The notes under the pieces are model-generated. The model ran no database searches. It was not told where the DNA came from and saw only the letters and a program-made list of their open reading frames with translations. The translations under genes were made by a program, and so were the position numbers. From Chaetoderma sp. LZ-2023a (taxonomy: Eukaryota > Mollusca > Caudofoveata > Chaetodermatida > Chaetodermatidae), in contig CM067366.1 in NCBI GenBank assembly GCA_034401795.1, forward strand, positions 74,194,518-74,258,517: a stretch of 64,000 nt of DNA, given 5' to 3'. Shown here piece by piece: positions 46,140 through 56,999 of this stretch. Position 1 is the first letter of the stretch. Each line of letters starts with the position of its first letter.

Positions 46140-46234
46140 TAGAGATTGACCACGCAGTTACTGATTCATCATCAAATCCTATTGTCTTAGTAACTGCTAC
46201 TGCTAATTTTTCTGATGCTGAGGACGCCAATGGC

Positions 46235-46295
<61 letters not shown>

Positions 46296-46318
46296 TAGCG
46301 AATAATAATGATAAGTTT

Positions 46319-47023
46319 ATGGAATACGTTAATACTTTCAGGTATATGGTTCAAGTACATTTCCTTAATTTCATCAATATTATATCATATTGCTTTGTTG
46401 AAGATGAAAATGATATACTCTCACACCGAATTGCTAGGGACCCGCTTGACCAATGGAAATGTAGTCCCAATTTTGTCAAATTAACAAAGCGGTATGATTT
46501 CCCATCATTCAATATAAATACAAAAGGCTTACGCATAGGACATCTACATGTACAACACCTAATGCCCAAAATAAACCAATTGAAAATAATTATGGAAAAA
46601 ACTACAAAGGAAATTGAAATCTTTGGTACAACAGAAACTGTTTTAGGAATTAACATTACAGATAATCAAATAGCTATCAACGGATATAACATGGAAGGAA
46701 AGGATCGGCCAAATCGCGGCGGCGGTGGCATCGTAATTTATATTGAAGAAAATCAGTCCTATTGTAGAAGGCTAGAATTAGAAACAGATGACTTGGAGGC
46801 ATTATGGCTCGAGGTCACGCCCTATAAAACAAAACCTTTCGTGCCTGGTTATATTTATAGACCACCAAATTCACCAGCGAGCTGGATCGATGAATTCGAA
46901 TCTTTGCTTGAGGCGGCCTATTTACATAACACGGATATTGTTTTAAGTGGCGATTTTAACATTTGGTTTCAAGTTACTATGGCAATCATTAATGGATACA
47001 TTTCATCTACAACAACTAATTAA
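46319..47023 (+). pseudogene. LINE C ORF2 endonuclease domain
   Basis: RIGHLHVQHLMPKINQL, FGTTETVLG, GGGIVIYIEE, YRPPNSP and SGDFNIWF follow the order of AP-type endonucleases of LINEs. The usual TET/SET and GDFN signatures are visible. The frame is lost after GDFN, then fragments continue to about 47225 (IEHVYVTDKSKITSVS; the DHLPVF-like catalytic segment lies in another frame). Inactive. Confidence 0.8.
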
Positions 47024-47429
47024 CACGCCCACTAGAATCACAGAAACGACAGCCACCATAATAGAGCATGTATATGTCACCGACAAAAGTAAAATCACTT
47101 CAGTAAGTGTATACCGTATATATAGTAGTCGAGTTAGCCCTAGCAGACCACCTTCCTGTATTTGCTGTGCTGAAAAGCGTCACTCACAAAACTCACACTC
47201 ACCATACTATAAAATACAGATGTAAGAAAACTTTGATAATATTAAATTCCTTACAAATTTATCACAATATAATTGGGAACTGATTAATTTAATTAGTGAC
47301 CCAAATGAAGCTCTTAAAATATGGCATGAAACGTTCCTCACTATTCTCAATAACCACGCCCCTATCATCGAGCGCAGAGTAAAAAAGTATTGTCAACCTG
47401 AATGGATTAACGAGGGTATTTTAAAAGCC

Positions 47430-48662
47430 ATGAAAGATCGCGATTATTTCAAAAAAGTAAAAGATATGGTCAAATACAAAGAGTTTAAAAATAAAGTAAT
47501 GTCCCTAATAGAAAGCTCTAAGCGAAACTATTTCGGTAAACAGCTTGCTGAAAGGAAAAATAATCCTTCTAATATATGGACCATTATGAGAAACATAAAC
47601 CCAAAATCTAGTAAAATGTTATATACTACCGAAGGTAATGACATTAGAGACATAGCGCAACATTGCGAGATGTTCAATAAATATTTTAGTACAGTCGCTG
47701 CAGATCTCGCAAAATTAATAAACGGCCCAAATCACGCGATATCGAATGATCTTAAAATGCATGTTACCAGTAGAGTGTCAAATGAAATCGAGTTTAGAAT
47801 ATCTCTAATAACAGTAGATTACGTTTACAAAGAACTTACAAATTTAAAAACGAATAAGTCATCAGTTACAGCCATTATTAATAAAAGTATAGACGCAGGT
47901 GTATTTCCAACTCTGTGGAAATGCGCTAAAATAAAACGTTTACACAAGTCAGGTAATAAAAGCGAGATCAGTAATTACAGACCAATTTCAATTCTACCAA
48001 TTTTGTCCAAAATCATTGAAAGACACGTCCATAATAATTTATATACATTTCTAAGTACATATAATTTACTATATGAATCTCAGTCCGGCGTCCGGCCAAA
48101 GCATTCTTGCGAAACCGCATTATTAAAATTAATAGAAAAATGGCGATTCGCAGTCGATAATGGCGAGATCGTAGGAGCTATTATGACAGATTTCAGGAAA
48201 GCTTTTGACCTTGTAAATCATGATATACTGATACAAAAATTAGCCATCTATAAATTTGATTCACTTACGCCAAATTGGTTCGCATCGTATTTGGAAGACA
48301 GACAGCAATACGTGTCTATTTCAGACAAGATTTCGGTTTTAGCGGTAACAGTAGGCGTCCCTCAGGGTTCTGTGCCAGGACCTCTGCTATTTATCCTTTA
48401 TGTAAATGACCTACATATGGGCATTAACAGCAATGTAGACTTGTATTGCGATGATACAACTATGCATTGTAACTTTGACAATGTACGAAATATAACTGAA
48501 CAACTGTCTGGGGATATGGCGTCTGTCCAAAACTGGTGTGAAAATAATAAAATGATTATAAATTCTGACAAAACCAAATTATTAATGATATCCACTAAAC
48601 ACAAACTTAATCAGATTAATGATGCAGAAATTAAAATACATATATATATAACGGAGAATTAG
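47430..48662 (+). pseudogene. LINE C reverse transcriptase
   Basis: 410-codon frame with all palm motifs in order: NYRPISILPILSKIIER, QSGVRPKHSCETALL, TDFRKAFDLVNHDIL, GVPQGSVPGPLLFILYVNDL, LYCDDTTMH (YxDD, Cys replacing the usual Ala) and NSDKTKLLMI. The first Met is internal, since similar coding sequence precedes it at 47228-47429. This is the best preserved LINE domain in the window. Premature ends on both sides and the broken endonuclease make the whole element inactive. Confidence 0.88.
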
Positions 48663-48679
48663 GTATTGTAGACAATGCA

Positions 48680-49246
48680 AAACCTTTAGGCGTACATATA
48701 AACGGGAATTTATCTTGGCAACAACACTAAACAAAATATGCAGCAAAATAGCCTCCCTTGTACACATGCTAAGGAAAAACAAACAGTACATGAATATCGG
48801 GGAACGCAACTTATTTTACAAAGCATACATACTATCACATATTGCTGTCTTGTTTATTATGTAGGTACACCGACTTTCTTAAGTAAATTATCTTAGAAGT
48901 CCCATATAGAACTCCATCAAAACAATTATATGCCACCCTAAAGTGGACGTCGTTAACTCAGAGAATGGCTATAAAAACAAATATAATGACATACAAAGCA
49001 CTAAACAACCTCACACCTAAATATATTAAAAATATGTTTACACCCATAGACGAAGCACATACACTAAATCTGCGATCAAAAACTTATGGGCACTTAAAGC
49101 CTCCAAAAATACGAACAGACTATGGTAAGAACAGCTATACATACTGTGCAACACAAATGTGGAAATCACTACCTCAAAAGATTACACAATCGACAACGCT
49201 TTCATCTTTCAAATCCAACATATGCACTCATCTAAACGTGGGTTAA
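48680..49246 (+). pseudogene. LINE C ORF2 C-terminal region
   Basis: Frame-shifted continuation: AYILSHIAV near 48830, then 48965-49246 with MTYKALNNLTPKYIKNMFTP, RSKTYGHLKPPKIRTDYGK and QMWKSLPQKI, a block typical of the end of CR1/L2 ORF2. Followed by a 3' UTR with (AAT)n. Confidence 0.8.
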
Positions 49247-49383
49247 GTAAGCGGCCCAAAATTTGCGTAAATGTGTGTGCATGCGTACGTGCCAGTGTGC
49301 TGTTTTGTGAGGTAGAGTGTAAGTTTGTCCGCGTTGTTGAGAGAAACTGTCTATGATTTAGAGTGTATATGCGAGTCCCAAAA

Positions 49384-49384
49384 A

Positions 49385-49416
<32 letters not shown>

Positions 49417-49439
49417 TAATAATAATAATAATATTGATG

Positions 49440-49506
<67 letters not shown>
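49384..49506. repeat. (AAT)n microsatellite in the LINE 3' UTR
   Basis: About 40 AAT units with small interruptions. Same motif as the tracts inside ORF1. Confidence 0.95.
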
Positions 49507-49507
<1 letters not shown>

Positions 49508-49647
49508 TACTGTCATATCGGAATTTAAACTAATAGTCGGTCAGAATTTCTTTGTGTGTACATAGCTGTATAAATTTGTATATATGTTAATGAGGGGCTC
49601 TGTTAGATCAGGCCGTGTACTTGAAGATTTACCCTCAATAAATAACG

Positions 49648-49649
<2 letters not shown>

Positions 49650-49681
<32 letters not shown>
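49650..49681 (+). repeat. (ATT)n tail marking the LINE C 3' end
   Basis: CAATAAATAACG followed by (ATT)n. Terminal short repeats rather than poly(A) are typical of CR1/L2-type LINEs. Confidence 0.75.
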
Positions 49682-49811
49682 GCAGTTGGGTTTAGTCATA
49701 GGTAATGAAGACCCAATGATGATCTTTTTAATCTGGAAAGATGGAAAATAATCGTATTAACCCGCTCGCACAAGAAATCAACTGAGCAATTCTAGTTAAG
49801 AGGCATATTCA

Positions 49812-50222
49812 CCTTTCCAGAGTATCCACCCACCATCTGACCTCGTATGACGTCATAATTAGCTCAACGCGTATATGATGACGTCACAATCATTACGTCA
49901 TAAAGGGTTCCATATAGACCGTCATCAAATCTCAACACACAGTCCGACACGTTATATGAATTGTATGTCTTTGTAATTCTTTGCTATTTAATAAACATGC
50001 TGTTGAATATTTTGAAACTAATTTGACTGGGCGCTGTTGCTGCGTTAGGCAGCATCAGCACCCAGTCAAACCAGTTTCAAAATATTCAACAGCTTAACTG
50101 TGTAGTCTTTTGGAAATTGATAGTTAGGGTGTTTAGAGATCGATCGATCCCAACACGAGCGAGTTGTGGGTGAAGCTTAGATAGAGATGGGCGGGACATA
50201 GCGAAAACCGGTCAATTGGCTA
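49812..50222 (+). mobile_element. Full-length hairpin MITE
   Basis: Starts near CACCTTTCCAGAG. Two GACGTCA boxes, the TTTGCTATTTAATAAACATG lead, core arms at 50000-50092 (loop GCGTTA), GATCGATCGATCCCAACACG and the AGAGATGGGCGGGACATAGC end block are all present. Confidence 0.85.
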
Positions 50223-50399
50223 TGCTATGGCCAGTAGAGTAGGAGCCTACCGAATGATACACCGTGGCTAAGTTAGATGGTTCCACATCTAGATCGTCGG
50301 TCATACCAGGGGAACCGGAAGAGGTATGGAAGACCTTACGTCATTTAAACAGCTAAAAAATAACTTAACATGTTTCCAAAACGAAATTAAACGTATTGT

Positions 50400-50497
50400 T
50401 CAAAATGTTGAATAATTTGAGCACAATTTGTTTGGAAGCCATTGTTGCTTAAGGCAGTAATGGCTTCCAATTAAATAAGGCCAAAATATTCAACAGA
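50400..50497 (+). repeat. Diverged hairpin MITE core with compensated arms
   Basis: Left arm GTTTGGAAGCCATTGTTGC and right arm GGCAGTAATGGCTTCCAATT are complementary to each other but differ from the family core (GACTGGGCGCTGTTGCTGCC). The outer GTTGAATA / TATTCAAC parts are kept. Confidence 0.8.
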
Positions 50498-50499
50498 AC

Positions 50500-51200
50500 A
50501 TTTCTTACATCGTGTTCAAACCCGTACTAATTAACATATTTCTGTTTTGTTTTGTTAACATGTTACCTGCTAGTGTTTCCAACTTTTACAGGCCTACTCA
50601 TGCTGCGTTTAACAAATTAAGAAAGGATCTCAACAAAGTATTATTTCTTACCAGTTTACCACACAATTTTAGTAGCTGTAATTGTCGAGTTCTAAATGGG
50701 ATCTTATTAAGTTGGTGTAATGAATTTGATACGAAATGGCAACAAGTTTGAGATTATATTTATTACATACGCTTTTATTTCACATTTCCATTCCATCTCT
50801 TGCAAAAAGGTTTTCGGACCAGCAGACTGCCATGGGTCAGAACTCGCAACAAAAATGGTGATAAACAGATGCCGGTATCTTATAATTTCTTTTTTCTTTG
50901 AATGATTGTTTTGAACTTTTGATTTTTGAAGCGGTTCATAGAAATGTATCATCACAGCTCATCAGGGCCGAACGTAAGGCAGTGCAATAAGTGCACTTGC
51001 ACAGGGACCCCACATATTCAGGGACCGCAAAATATGAAACAAATAATTTTTTTGGTCTTGATTTTTGGGGCCCTGTATAACTTCAAGTTACATGCATAAA
51101 TGTCACCTATACTACAAATCATAAATAAGCTTATCAAACACAGTGTATTAGTTGGGCGTGAATTTAGTTCCAACGAATGCCTGTTGTAATAGTGGGGTCG
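50500..51200. other. No supported gene
   Basis: A 79-codon + frame (50512-50751) begins with a hydrophobic stretch but has no recognised domain, paralogue or splice context. The rest is AT-rich. Confidence 0.35.
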
Positions 51201-51204
51201 CCCC

Positions 51205-51362
51205 ACTTCTCCGACAGCCCGATGTTCCGACAACTCATTATTCCGACAGCCCAATATTCTGACAGCCCAACATTTCGACAACCCATTATTCCGACAGTCC
51301 AATATTCCGATAAAAACATTTGTTGAAAACCCATTATTCCGACAGCCCATTATGACGACACG
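51205..51362. repeat. Minisatellite (TTCCGACAGCCCATTA-type, ~16-17 bp)
   Basis: About nine units such as TTCCGACAGCCCAATA with substitutions and one insertion (AAAACATTTGTTG). Confidence 0.85.
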
Positions 51363-51544
51363 TACGGTAATAACGCAGTTGCTGTAACGAGATGCAATTG
51401 CTTCTAGTTATTAAACTCTTTAATTGGGAGATGGATGCGTGTTGCGACGTGCGTACGAGCGGATGCACTCACGTGCGTGAGTGTGGCTGAGGTGCGGAGG
51501 GTGGTGTTGCATCGCACCCACATACACGTGTGCACATACATATA

Positions 51545-51725
51545 GTGTGCTCTGCTGATCTTGTACATTTGACACGGAACTCATATAGATGACGACATAT
51601 TAAATGAAATTCAATAAATAGCTTCGTTCTTTCCTCATTATATCTGGAACATGGTGATGTCATAATGAAATGATTTTCATCTTCGACCATGTCAGGACAA
51701 ATGCCAGATGACTTTATTGCGGCGC
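51545..51725 (-). pseudogene. LINE C-terminal fragment
   Basis: Minus-strand residues CPDMVEDENHFIMTSPCSRY and NEERTKLF match the Cys/His C-terminal segment common in LINE ORF2 proteins. Only about 50 codons survive, and the rest of the frame is unrelated. Confidence 0.6.
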
Positions 51726-51739
51726 ACACGAGAGTAATA

Positions 51740-52085
51740 ATTATTGCGTCACGTATAGGCTGACGTTACAATCAAAATTGACAGAAATACTCCGTCATGA
51801 ACTTGGAATAAACTGTGAGTTCTATGAATTGTATATTTTTACTATTTAATAAACATTCTGTTGAATATTTTAAAGTAATTTGACTGAGAGCTTTTGCTGC
51901 CATTAACAGTCAAATTAGTTTCAAAGTATCCAACATGTTATCCGTATAGTTAACTAGTTACCATCAAATTATGATTATGGGAATTCAAGATTCAAAGTAT
52001 AAAAATAGATACTACAACGTGCAAGAAATTGGTGGAACTTAGCTATAGAAGGGCGGGGCATAGCTAAAAGTGGATTCGTCCATAT
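51740..52085 (+). mobile_element. Hairpin MITE, near full length with shortened right arm
   Basis: TTGCGTCACGTATAGGCTGA, TTACTATTTAATAAACATTC, left arm CTGTTGAATATTTTAAAG, a deleted loop region, right arm CAGTCAAATTAGTTTCAAAG, and GGGCGGGGCATAGCTAAAAG at the end. Confidence 0.75.
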
Positions 52086-52089
52086 GAAG

Positions 52090-52904
52090 AAGCGTAATAT
52101 TTTTTGCCTCTTTTTGCCTCTATTAGCCAGCCATTAATTCATCTTGTGGGGGCATTCATCTTGTCGGATTTGTGTAATTACATGGAAATATCACTCGAAA
52201 ACAGAAGTTCTACTGACAGCATATAACCTAATTGAAACATCCAGGATATGTTAATTATAAATGTTACACAGGGGAGACCGTCAGAAGATTTTGGGTCGAC
52301 CAATCAGTGACGAGATTATAATCAGTATTCGGAATTCCCTTCAACTTCATTTGCATATGACCAATCAGAAGCTCACATTTTGTCTTTTTAAAGCCGGCTG
52401 AGTTTTCAACTACCTTGTATTATGAATTCACTGACAAGCTGACGTAAGAAAATTTAGAAACTTATCTGCCGTTAAAGGTGCCTATTCACATCAAAATGCT
52501 TGAAAATAAAATTGTTAAAGTTGTATACTCATAGATGATTAATTTATCTACTTCAATGTAATGAAACGAAATAAATCTTAGCATATGATGGTTTCATTTC
52601 GTATAAATTAATATAATCTTTTTAGTTGTGATGTTGAATTAGTAACTCATGTCTCTAATTCAATTTCACAACTTAAAAAAAAAATGTATTAATACGTAAT
52701 GAAATCATCATATACTAAGGTTTTATTCGCTTCCTTGCATCTAAACACATAATTTAAGCCTCTAAAGGTATATAATTTTAACAACATAATTTTGCGGTAT
52801 TTTGCTGTGAATATGCACCTGTAAATTAACTTGTACTCAATAATCTTAACGATATTCTAACAATATAATGATAAAGCGCAGCTGTAATTAGATAACTAAC
52901 TATT

Positions 52905-52906
<2 letters not shown>
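52090..52906. other. No supported feature
   Basis: AT-rich. 52570-52730 contains loosely mirrored GGTTTCATTTC / GAAATCATC segments, possibly a decayed foldback. No coding signal. Confidence 0.35.
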
Positions 52907-52935
<29 letters not shown>

Positions 52936-52936
52936 T
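52907..52936. repeat. (TATG)n microsatellite, SINE tail
   Basis: Seven TATG units directly before the reversed SINE. Read on the minus strand they follow its 3' end. Confidence 0.9.
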
Positions 52937-53125
52937 TTTATTTTATTGACGCACTGGCAACGTGCGGCTTCAATTTCTATGTGCTAACTTAGCCGACAGC
53001 CATGCACCCATTAGTTTAATTTGTTGATCACCATCTCCCGGTCGGGGGGATCGAACCGCCATTCTGCAACCCCGCATAGCATCAGCAACCAGACAGCTTT
53101 CCACTGGACCACCGCGCCAAGACTA
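52937..53125 (-). mobile_element. tRNA-derived SINE, copy 1
   Basis: On the minus strand: A box TGGTCCAGTGG near 53110, B box GGTTCGATCCC near 53050, then a body ending TGCCAGTGCGTCAATAAAAT. Nearly identical to copy 2. Confidence 0.8.
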
Positions 53126-53279
53126 AGAGTCAAGGTTTGGCCGACCAGCTTTCACATGTCTGATATACTGACACACTGACGATTCATATGGGACTATCTG
53201 TGGATGCACCTGCCACGATTCAATCCTAGGTTTTTATGCCTATTGTACTCTGACTCCAGCACGGCTCTGGGAGTATATG

Positions 53280-53470
53280 TATTTTTATTTTATTGACGCA
53301 CTGGCAACGCGCGGCTTCAATTTCTATGTGCTAACTTAGCCAACAACCATGCACCCATTAGTTTAATTTGTTGATCACCATCTCCCGGTCGGGGGGATCG
53401 AACCGCCATTCTGCAACCCCGCATAGCATCAGCAACCAGACAGCTTTCCACTGGACCACCGCGCCAAGAC
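53280..53470 (-). mobile_element. tRNA-derived SINE, copy 2
   Basis: Same structure as copy 1. A ~125-bp segment between them (53157-53279) recurs at 54772-54897, again next to SINE sequence, so a composite unit of SINE plus flank has been duplicated. Confidence 0.8.
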
Positions 53471-53979
53471 TAAAAAGTCAAGGTTTGGCCGACCAGCTTT
53501 CACATTGTAGATATGGGATTGTCTTGTGGGAAGTCATGACCCCGCTGGACATCTTATATGTACAGGTAAGTCCCGAGTGTAAAATCACAACAAAAAAATT
53601 CAGATGTGAATACCAGGTGAGCTAATAGACTATGTCACCATGTATATTAAGATGTACCGATCAGCGGCTATGTTTAGATACGTTACTAGCAATGATCATC
53701 ATCTATACTTAGATGCATTACCAGCATCTTATTATTTGGATATATATTATCAGCACTGGATAACTGGCACCGTCTATAGCGTCCTTGTAAGAGGAATATA
53801 TACATCATCAAAGTATGTATACATTATCAGCGTTGGATATGTATACATTATCAGGGAATGTATACATTATCAAACTGACAAAATGATTAGCGTCAAGCTG
53901 GAATCAGATTAGATATGATATACGGACGTAGTTAGTTAAGATAGCGATCTATATTCTCACGAAAGCTTGAGAAGATGGG

Positions 53980-54141
53980 CCGAAAAGTAATCAGTCAGGC
54001 TAAGAGGAATGGTAACTTGTTTACCGATCATTCGTCATCTGACAGATTCATAGGCATGAGCCGAAAAGTAATCAGTCAGGCTAAGAGGAATGGTAACTTG
54101 TTTACCGATCATTCGTCATTCTGACAGATTCATAGGCGTTA
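53980..54141. repeat. 81-bp tandem duplication
   Basis: CCGAAAAGTAATCAGTCAGG through CAGATTCATAGGC occurs twice, starting at 53980 and 54061, nearly identical, so recent. Confidence 0.92.
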
Positions 54142-54234
54142 GGTCCACAAATCGAAACTTGTTATCAAACAAGCATACATCATTCTGTCATGGGAGGCAG
54201 CTGGAATTCTAGGGAACAACAGGGTATAGAAACT

Positions 54235-54500
54235 GAGATGATATAAAAGGGGGACTTTAACTTTCAGTCGGGAGTCGGTCCGCCTCGCACCTTGTGAAAC
54301 TCTTGCTGAATGGTTTTAAGTAAGCAAGAGCTGGTCTAAGTTTGAGCAGCTAAGTTTGAGAAGCTAAGTTTGAGAAACTTGGGAAACGTAGATTGAAAAA
54401 TAATTATTGTTGTAAGATACGTAAACCGGTTACAGTAAAAGTGACCAACTTTGTAGGTTATTGTATAGTTAAAGATAGCGAATAAAACGATCACCTTGTG
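54235..54500 (+). promoter_or_regulatory. Possible promoter or solo-LTR-like segment
   Basis: GATATAAAAGGGGG near 54240 resembles a strong TATA box, and GAATAAAACG near 54479 a poly(A) signal about 240 bases on. That spacing is LTR-like, but no terminal TG/CA with a target duplication was established. GCTAAGTTTGAGAA is repeated three times in between. Confidence 0.3.
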
Positions 54501-54771
54501 GTATATACAAGGCAAAGGTTTGGAATATATTGTTGTTATTCTGGAGAACACGGAAGACCACCGTGTCGAATCTATCGTCTGAAGCACGCAGTTTAGATCA
54601 GGCCCAGGCACTAAGATAAATATCGTTAGGTCTTGCTACCTACGAGGCGAGCTAGTGTCACGCTCCGCCTTCCTCGGTGGAATTGGTTGTCGCAGCAACC
54701 ACCCGTCAAAGTTTCATCGAAGAGGGCAGGGCACACGTCATCAACAAGGGTAGACAACCCGAAATCTTCAA

Positions 54772-54990
54772 CATGTCTGATATAATGACACACTGACGAT
54801 TCATATGGGACTATCTGTGGATGCACCTGCCACAATTCAATCCTAGGCTTTGTACGCCTATTGTACTCTGACTCCAGCACGGCTCTGGCAGTATATGTAT
54901 TTTTATTTTATTGACGCACTGGCAACGTGCAGCTTCAATTTCTATGTGCTAACTTAGCTGACAGCCATGCACCCATTAGTTTAATTTGCA
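54772..54990 (-). repeat. Composite SINE-flank repeat, copy 3 (partial)
   Basis: 54772-54897 matches 53157-53279, followed by the SINE 3' body to about 54989. The tRNA-like head is missing. Confidence 0.75.
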
Positions 54991-55009
54991 TGATCTATAA
55001 AGGTGCTCT

Positions 55010-55265
55010 AATAAGACAGGTTTTACTGTCTAGGGTGACTATACGTGTATGTGCATGATTTATAAGATGGTCTAATAAGACAGTTTTTACAGTCTATAGT
55101 GTCTGGTCTAAGGTGGTTCAATAAGAAAGGCTTTACTGTCTATGGTGACTAAGTGCATGTGGTCTATAAGTTGTTCCAATAAGACAGCTTTTATAGTGTA
55201 TGGTTCCTGGTCTAAGGTGGTCAAATAAGACAGGTTTTATGCTCTAGGAGGACTAAGTGTATATG
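55010..55265. repeat. ~58-62-bp tandem repeat, about 4-5 units
   Basis: Recurring CTAATAAGACAG, TTTTACTGTCTA and GGTGACTAAGTG blocks with substitutions. Confidence 0.75.
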
Positions 55266-55309
55266 GTGTAGGTACGGGTATGGTATGACAGGTCATGGTA
55301 GCGTAAGCT

Positions 55310-55660
55310 ATGTCTAAGTCTAGGGTAGCCTATGCGGGCTGGCTGGCCCTAGATTAGACTATGGAAGCTATGCCGAGGCTAGCCTATGCTAGACTAATCC
55401 TAAGGCTATGCTATGTTAGACATACTAGTCTATGCCATACTAGTCTATGCTATATACTAAGCTAAGTAGGCTAAGCTATGCTAGTCTAGGCAAAGCTATA
55501 CTAATCTAATCTAAGCTACGCTAGTCTAGGCTAAGCTATGCTATGCTATACTAATCTAGGCTAAGTTAATCTATACTAGTCCAAGATAAGCTATGATCGA
55601 CTAGTCTAAGCTACGCTATACTATAATAGTCCAGGCTAAGATATGCTAGACTAGTCGAGA
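55310..55660. repeat. Cryptic simple repeat of CTANG / CTAAG words
   Basis: Dense 5-base words (CTATG, CTAGT, CTAAG, CTAGG) with a near-constant CTA phase over about 350 bp but no fixed longer period. Confidence 0.75.
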
Positions 55661-55984
55661 ATTGCCGCGTTATCTCAGTCCTCGCACAATCTAAAAATAG
55701 AGGCGTGCCTTCTTCGATACTTTTCTCGATCTCGTATCGAAGGAGATCTCACGAGATACAAATGAGTACTGGTCCAGTAACATGCACTATCAGGAGAGAT
55801 GTAAGCGATGGAGTAGATTTGTTTGCAAAGGTGAGGTGTCTGGTAACGTGCACTTAGTATAGATGCAGATACAGAAAAAATACTTTCGCTAAGCATTTTG
55901 AGTAGACGAGTCTAGAAGATCTTCACCTACCCCCACCTCACCTCACATGGCTTACGCCCCTGGTTGGTTGTGTAGGATTTGATA

Positions 55985-56100
55985 TGTTATAAAACTTATT
56001 CTGTTGAATAAGTTAAAATTAATTTGATTGGAATACATTTTTTCCTACGGCGGCAACAGTTTTCAGTCAAATTAATTTCAAATTATGCGACAGTTTTTCT
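55985..56100 (+). repeat. Degenerate hairpin MITE core
   Basis: Left CTGTTGAATAAGTTAAAATT, right TCAGTCAAATTAATTTCAAA and GCGACAG. About 110 bases before the acceptor of the 56215 exon, as with the fragment before the 859 exon. Confidence 0.65.
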
Positions 56101-56214
56101 GTATGGTAGCATAGATGATGGGATATGGGGGAGTTTATCGTTGAAAGATTTAAGAGGTAGATTGTCAACGTATCCACTGCAGCTATAGTCTATATATTTA
56201 AAAATATTTTACAG

Positions 56215-56409
56215 ATGTGCCCGCAGGAAATTTGACAAGAATTACGCCTCGTCCGCCGCCCGTTGAATTGACCACCCATCACCACGTAGTTCAAACCTCA
56301 CCGGATATAGTCAATGGACAACGCAGGACATTGATCTTCGTGTACAGACAGACTACCATGGGTCAGAACGTGTTTATTCGTGGTGGTATTGAGCATGACA
56401 GAATACCAG
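56215..56409 (+). CDS. Internal exon of a secreted module gene (probable gene C exon 2)
   Basis: Acceptor AAAAATATTTTACAG is followed by a 195-base open stretch ending at CAG|GTTCGT (56410). Both ends are phase 1. Joined to the exon at 37190 it gives a signal peptide followed by Asp, VPAGNLTRITPRPPPVE, a linker, then QRRTLIFVYRQT and GQNVFIRGGIEHD. From memory, the RxTxIFxxRQT..GQxxFIRGGIDH pattern begins the same secreted module whose end (YWMVDVDMNC) is encoded at 859-1105. No downstream exon was found before the LINE at 56995, and the donor is weak. Direct joining across 19 kb is inference. Confidence 0.6.
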
Positions 56410-56999
56410 GTTCGTGTTTGTTATTAATTTCAAGAACTATCTATGCCTGTAAGCATATTTTCAGTAGCATGGATTTCATGGAATAAGTGGTGCGGGCGAT
56501 GAATGATTCGGTCACATTTCGGTGGAGGGTCTGGGAGAGGTCTTTCCGAACATCATGTAACATAAATTAAGCATTCTGGGAAGTAAGTAAGCTCATATGC
56601 CATGTTTCGTATCTACTCGGGTGGCAACAGGGCCAGACTGCCATACATGAAACCAATATTTTGGAGAAATATTTTAAGGAAATACATATTTGCCCAGAGT
56701 ACTTAGTCAAAATTCGATCACTCAGAATGCAAGAAATTGCCTCTCCGGACATCCGATTTTTAAATACTCTTTTGAAAATACTCATTTCCCTAAAATTCTA
56801 CACAAACTGTGTCAGATACATTTGCCCAAATTGGGGAAATGTTCCACGATTTGCCCCCGCTAAAAAATCATAGAATCGCCGCTGAGTAACCGCATGCATT
56901 CTAAGTGAGCAAGTGAGCTATTCTGCCTTTCATCTATAACGCATTCAGGATCACCACCCCAGATAATATTCTCCGGATTATAACACGTATGATGTATGA

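Larger units (their letters stand above)
38160..49681 (+). mobile_element. CR1/L2-like LINE (copy C) split by a 6.7-kb DNA transposon
   Basis: ORF1 with an SGNH esterase-like domain and CCHC knuckles is followed by ORF2 with an AP-type endonuclease, a reverse transcriptase and a C-terminal block. The element ends in CAATAAATAACG(ATT)n, a microsatellite tail typical of the CR1/L2 group. The 5' boundary is approximate. 38471-45192 is the inserted DNA transposon. Confidence 0.85.

Noticed and set aside
50512..50751. 79-codon frame with a hydrophobic start, possibly a secreted peptide
   Set aside because: No paralogue, promoter, splice or poly(A) context, and it lies next to a MITE.
53640..53912. 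90-codon Tyr/Ile-rich frame
   Set aside because: Driven by a locally repeated TATACATTATCAG word; no independent support.
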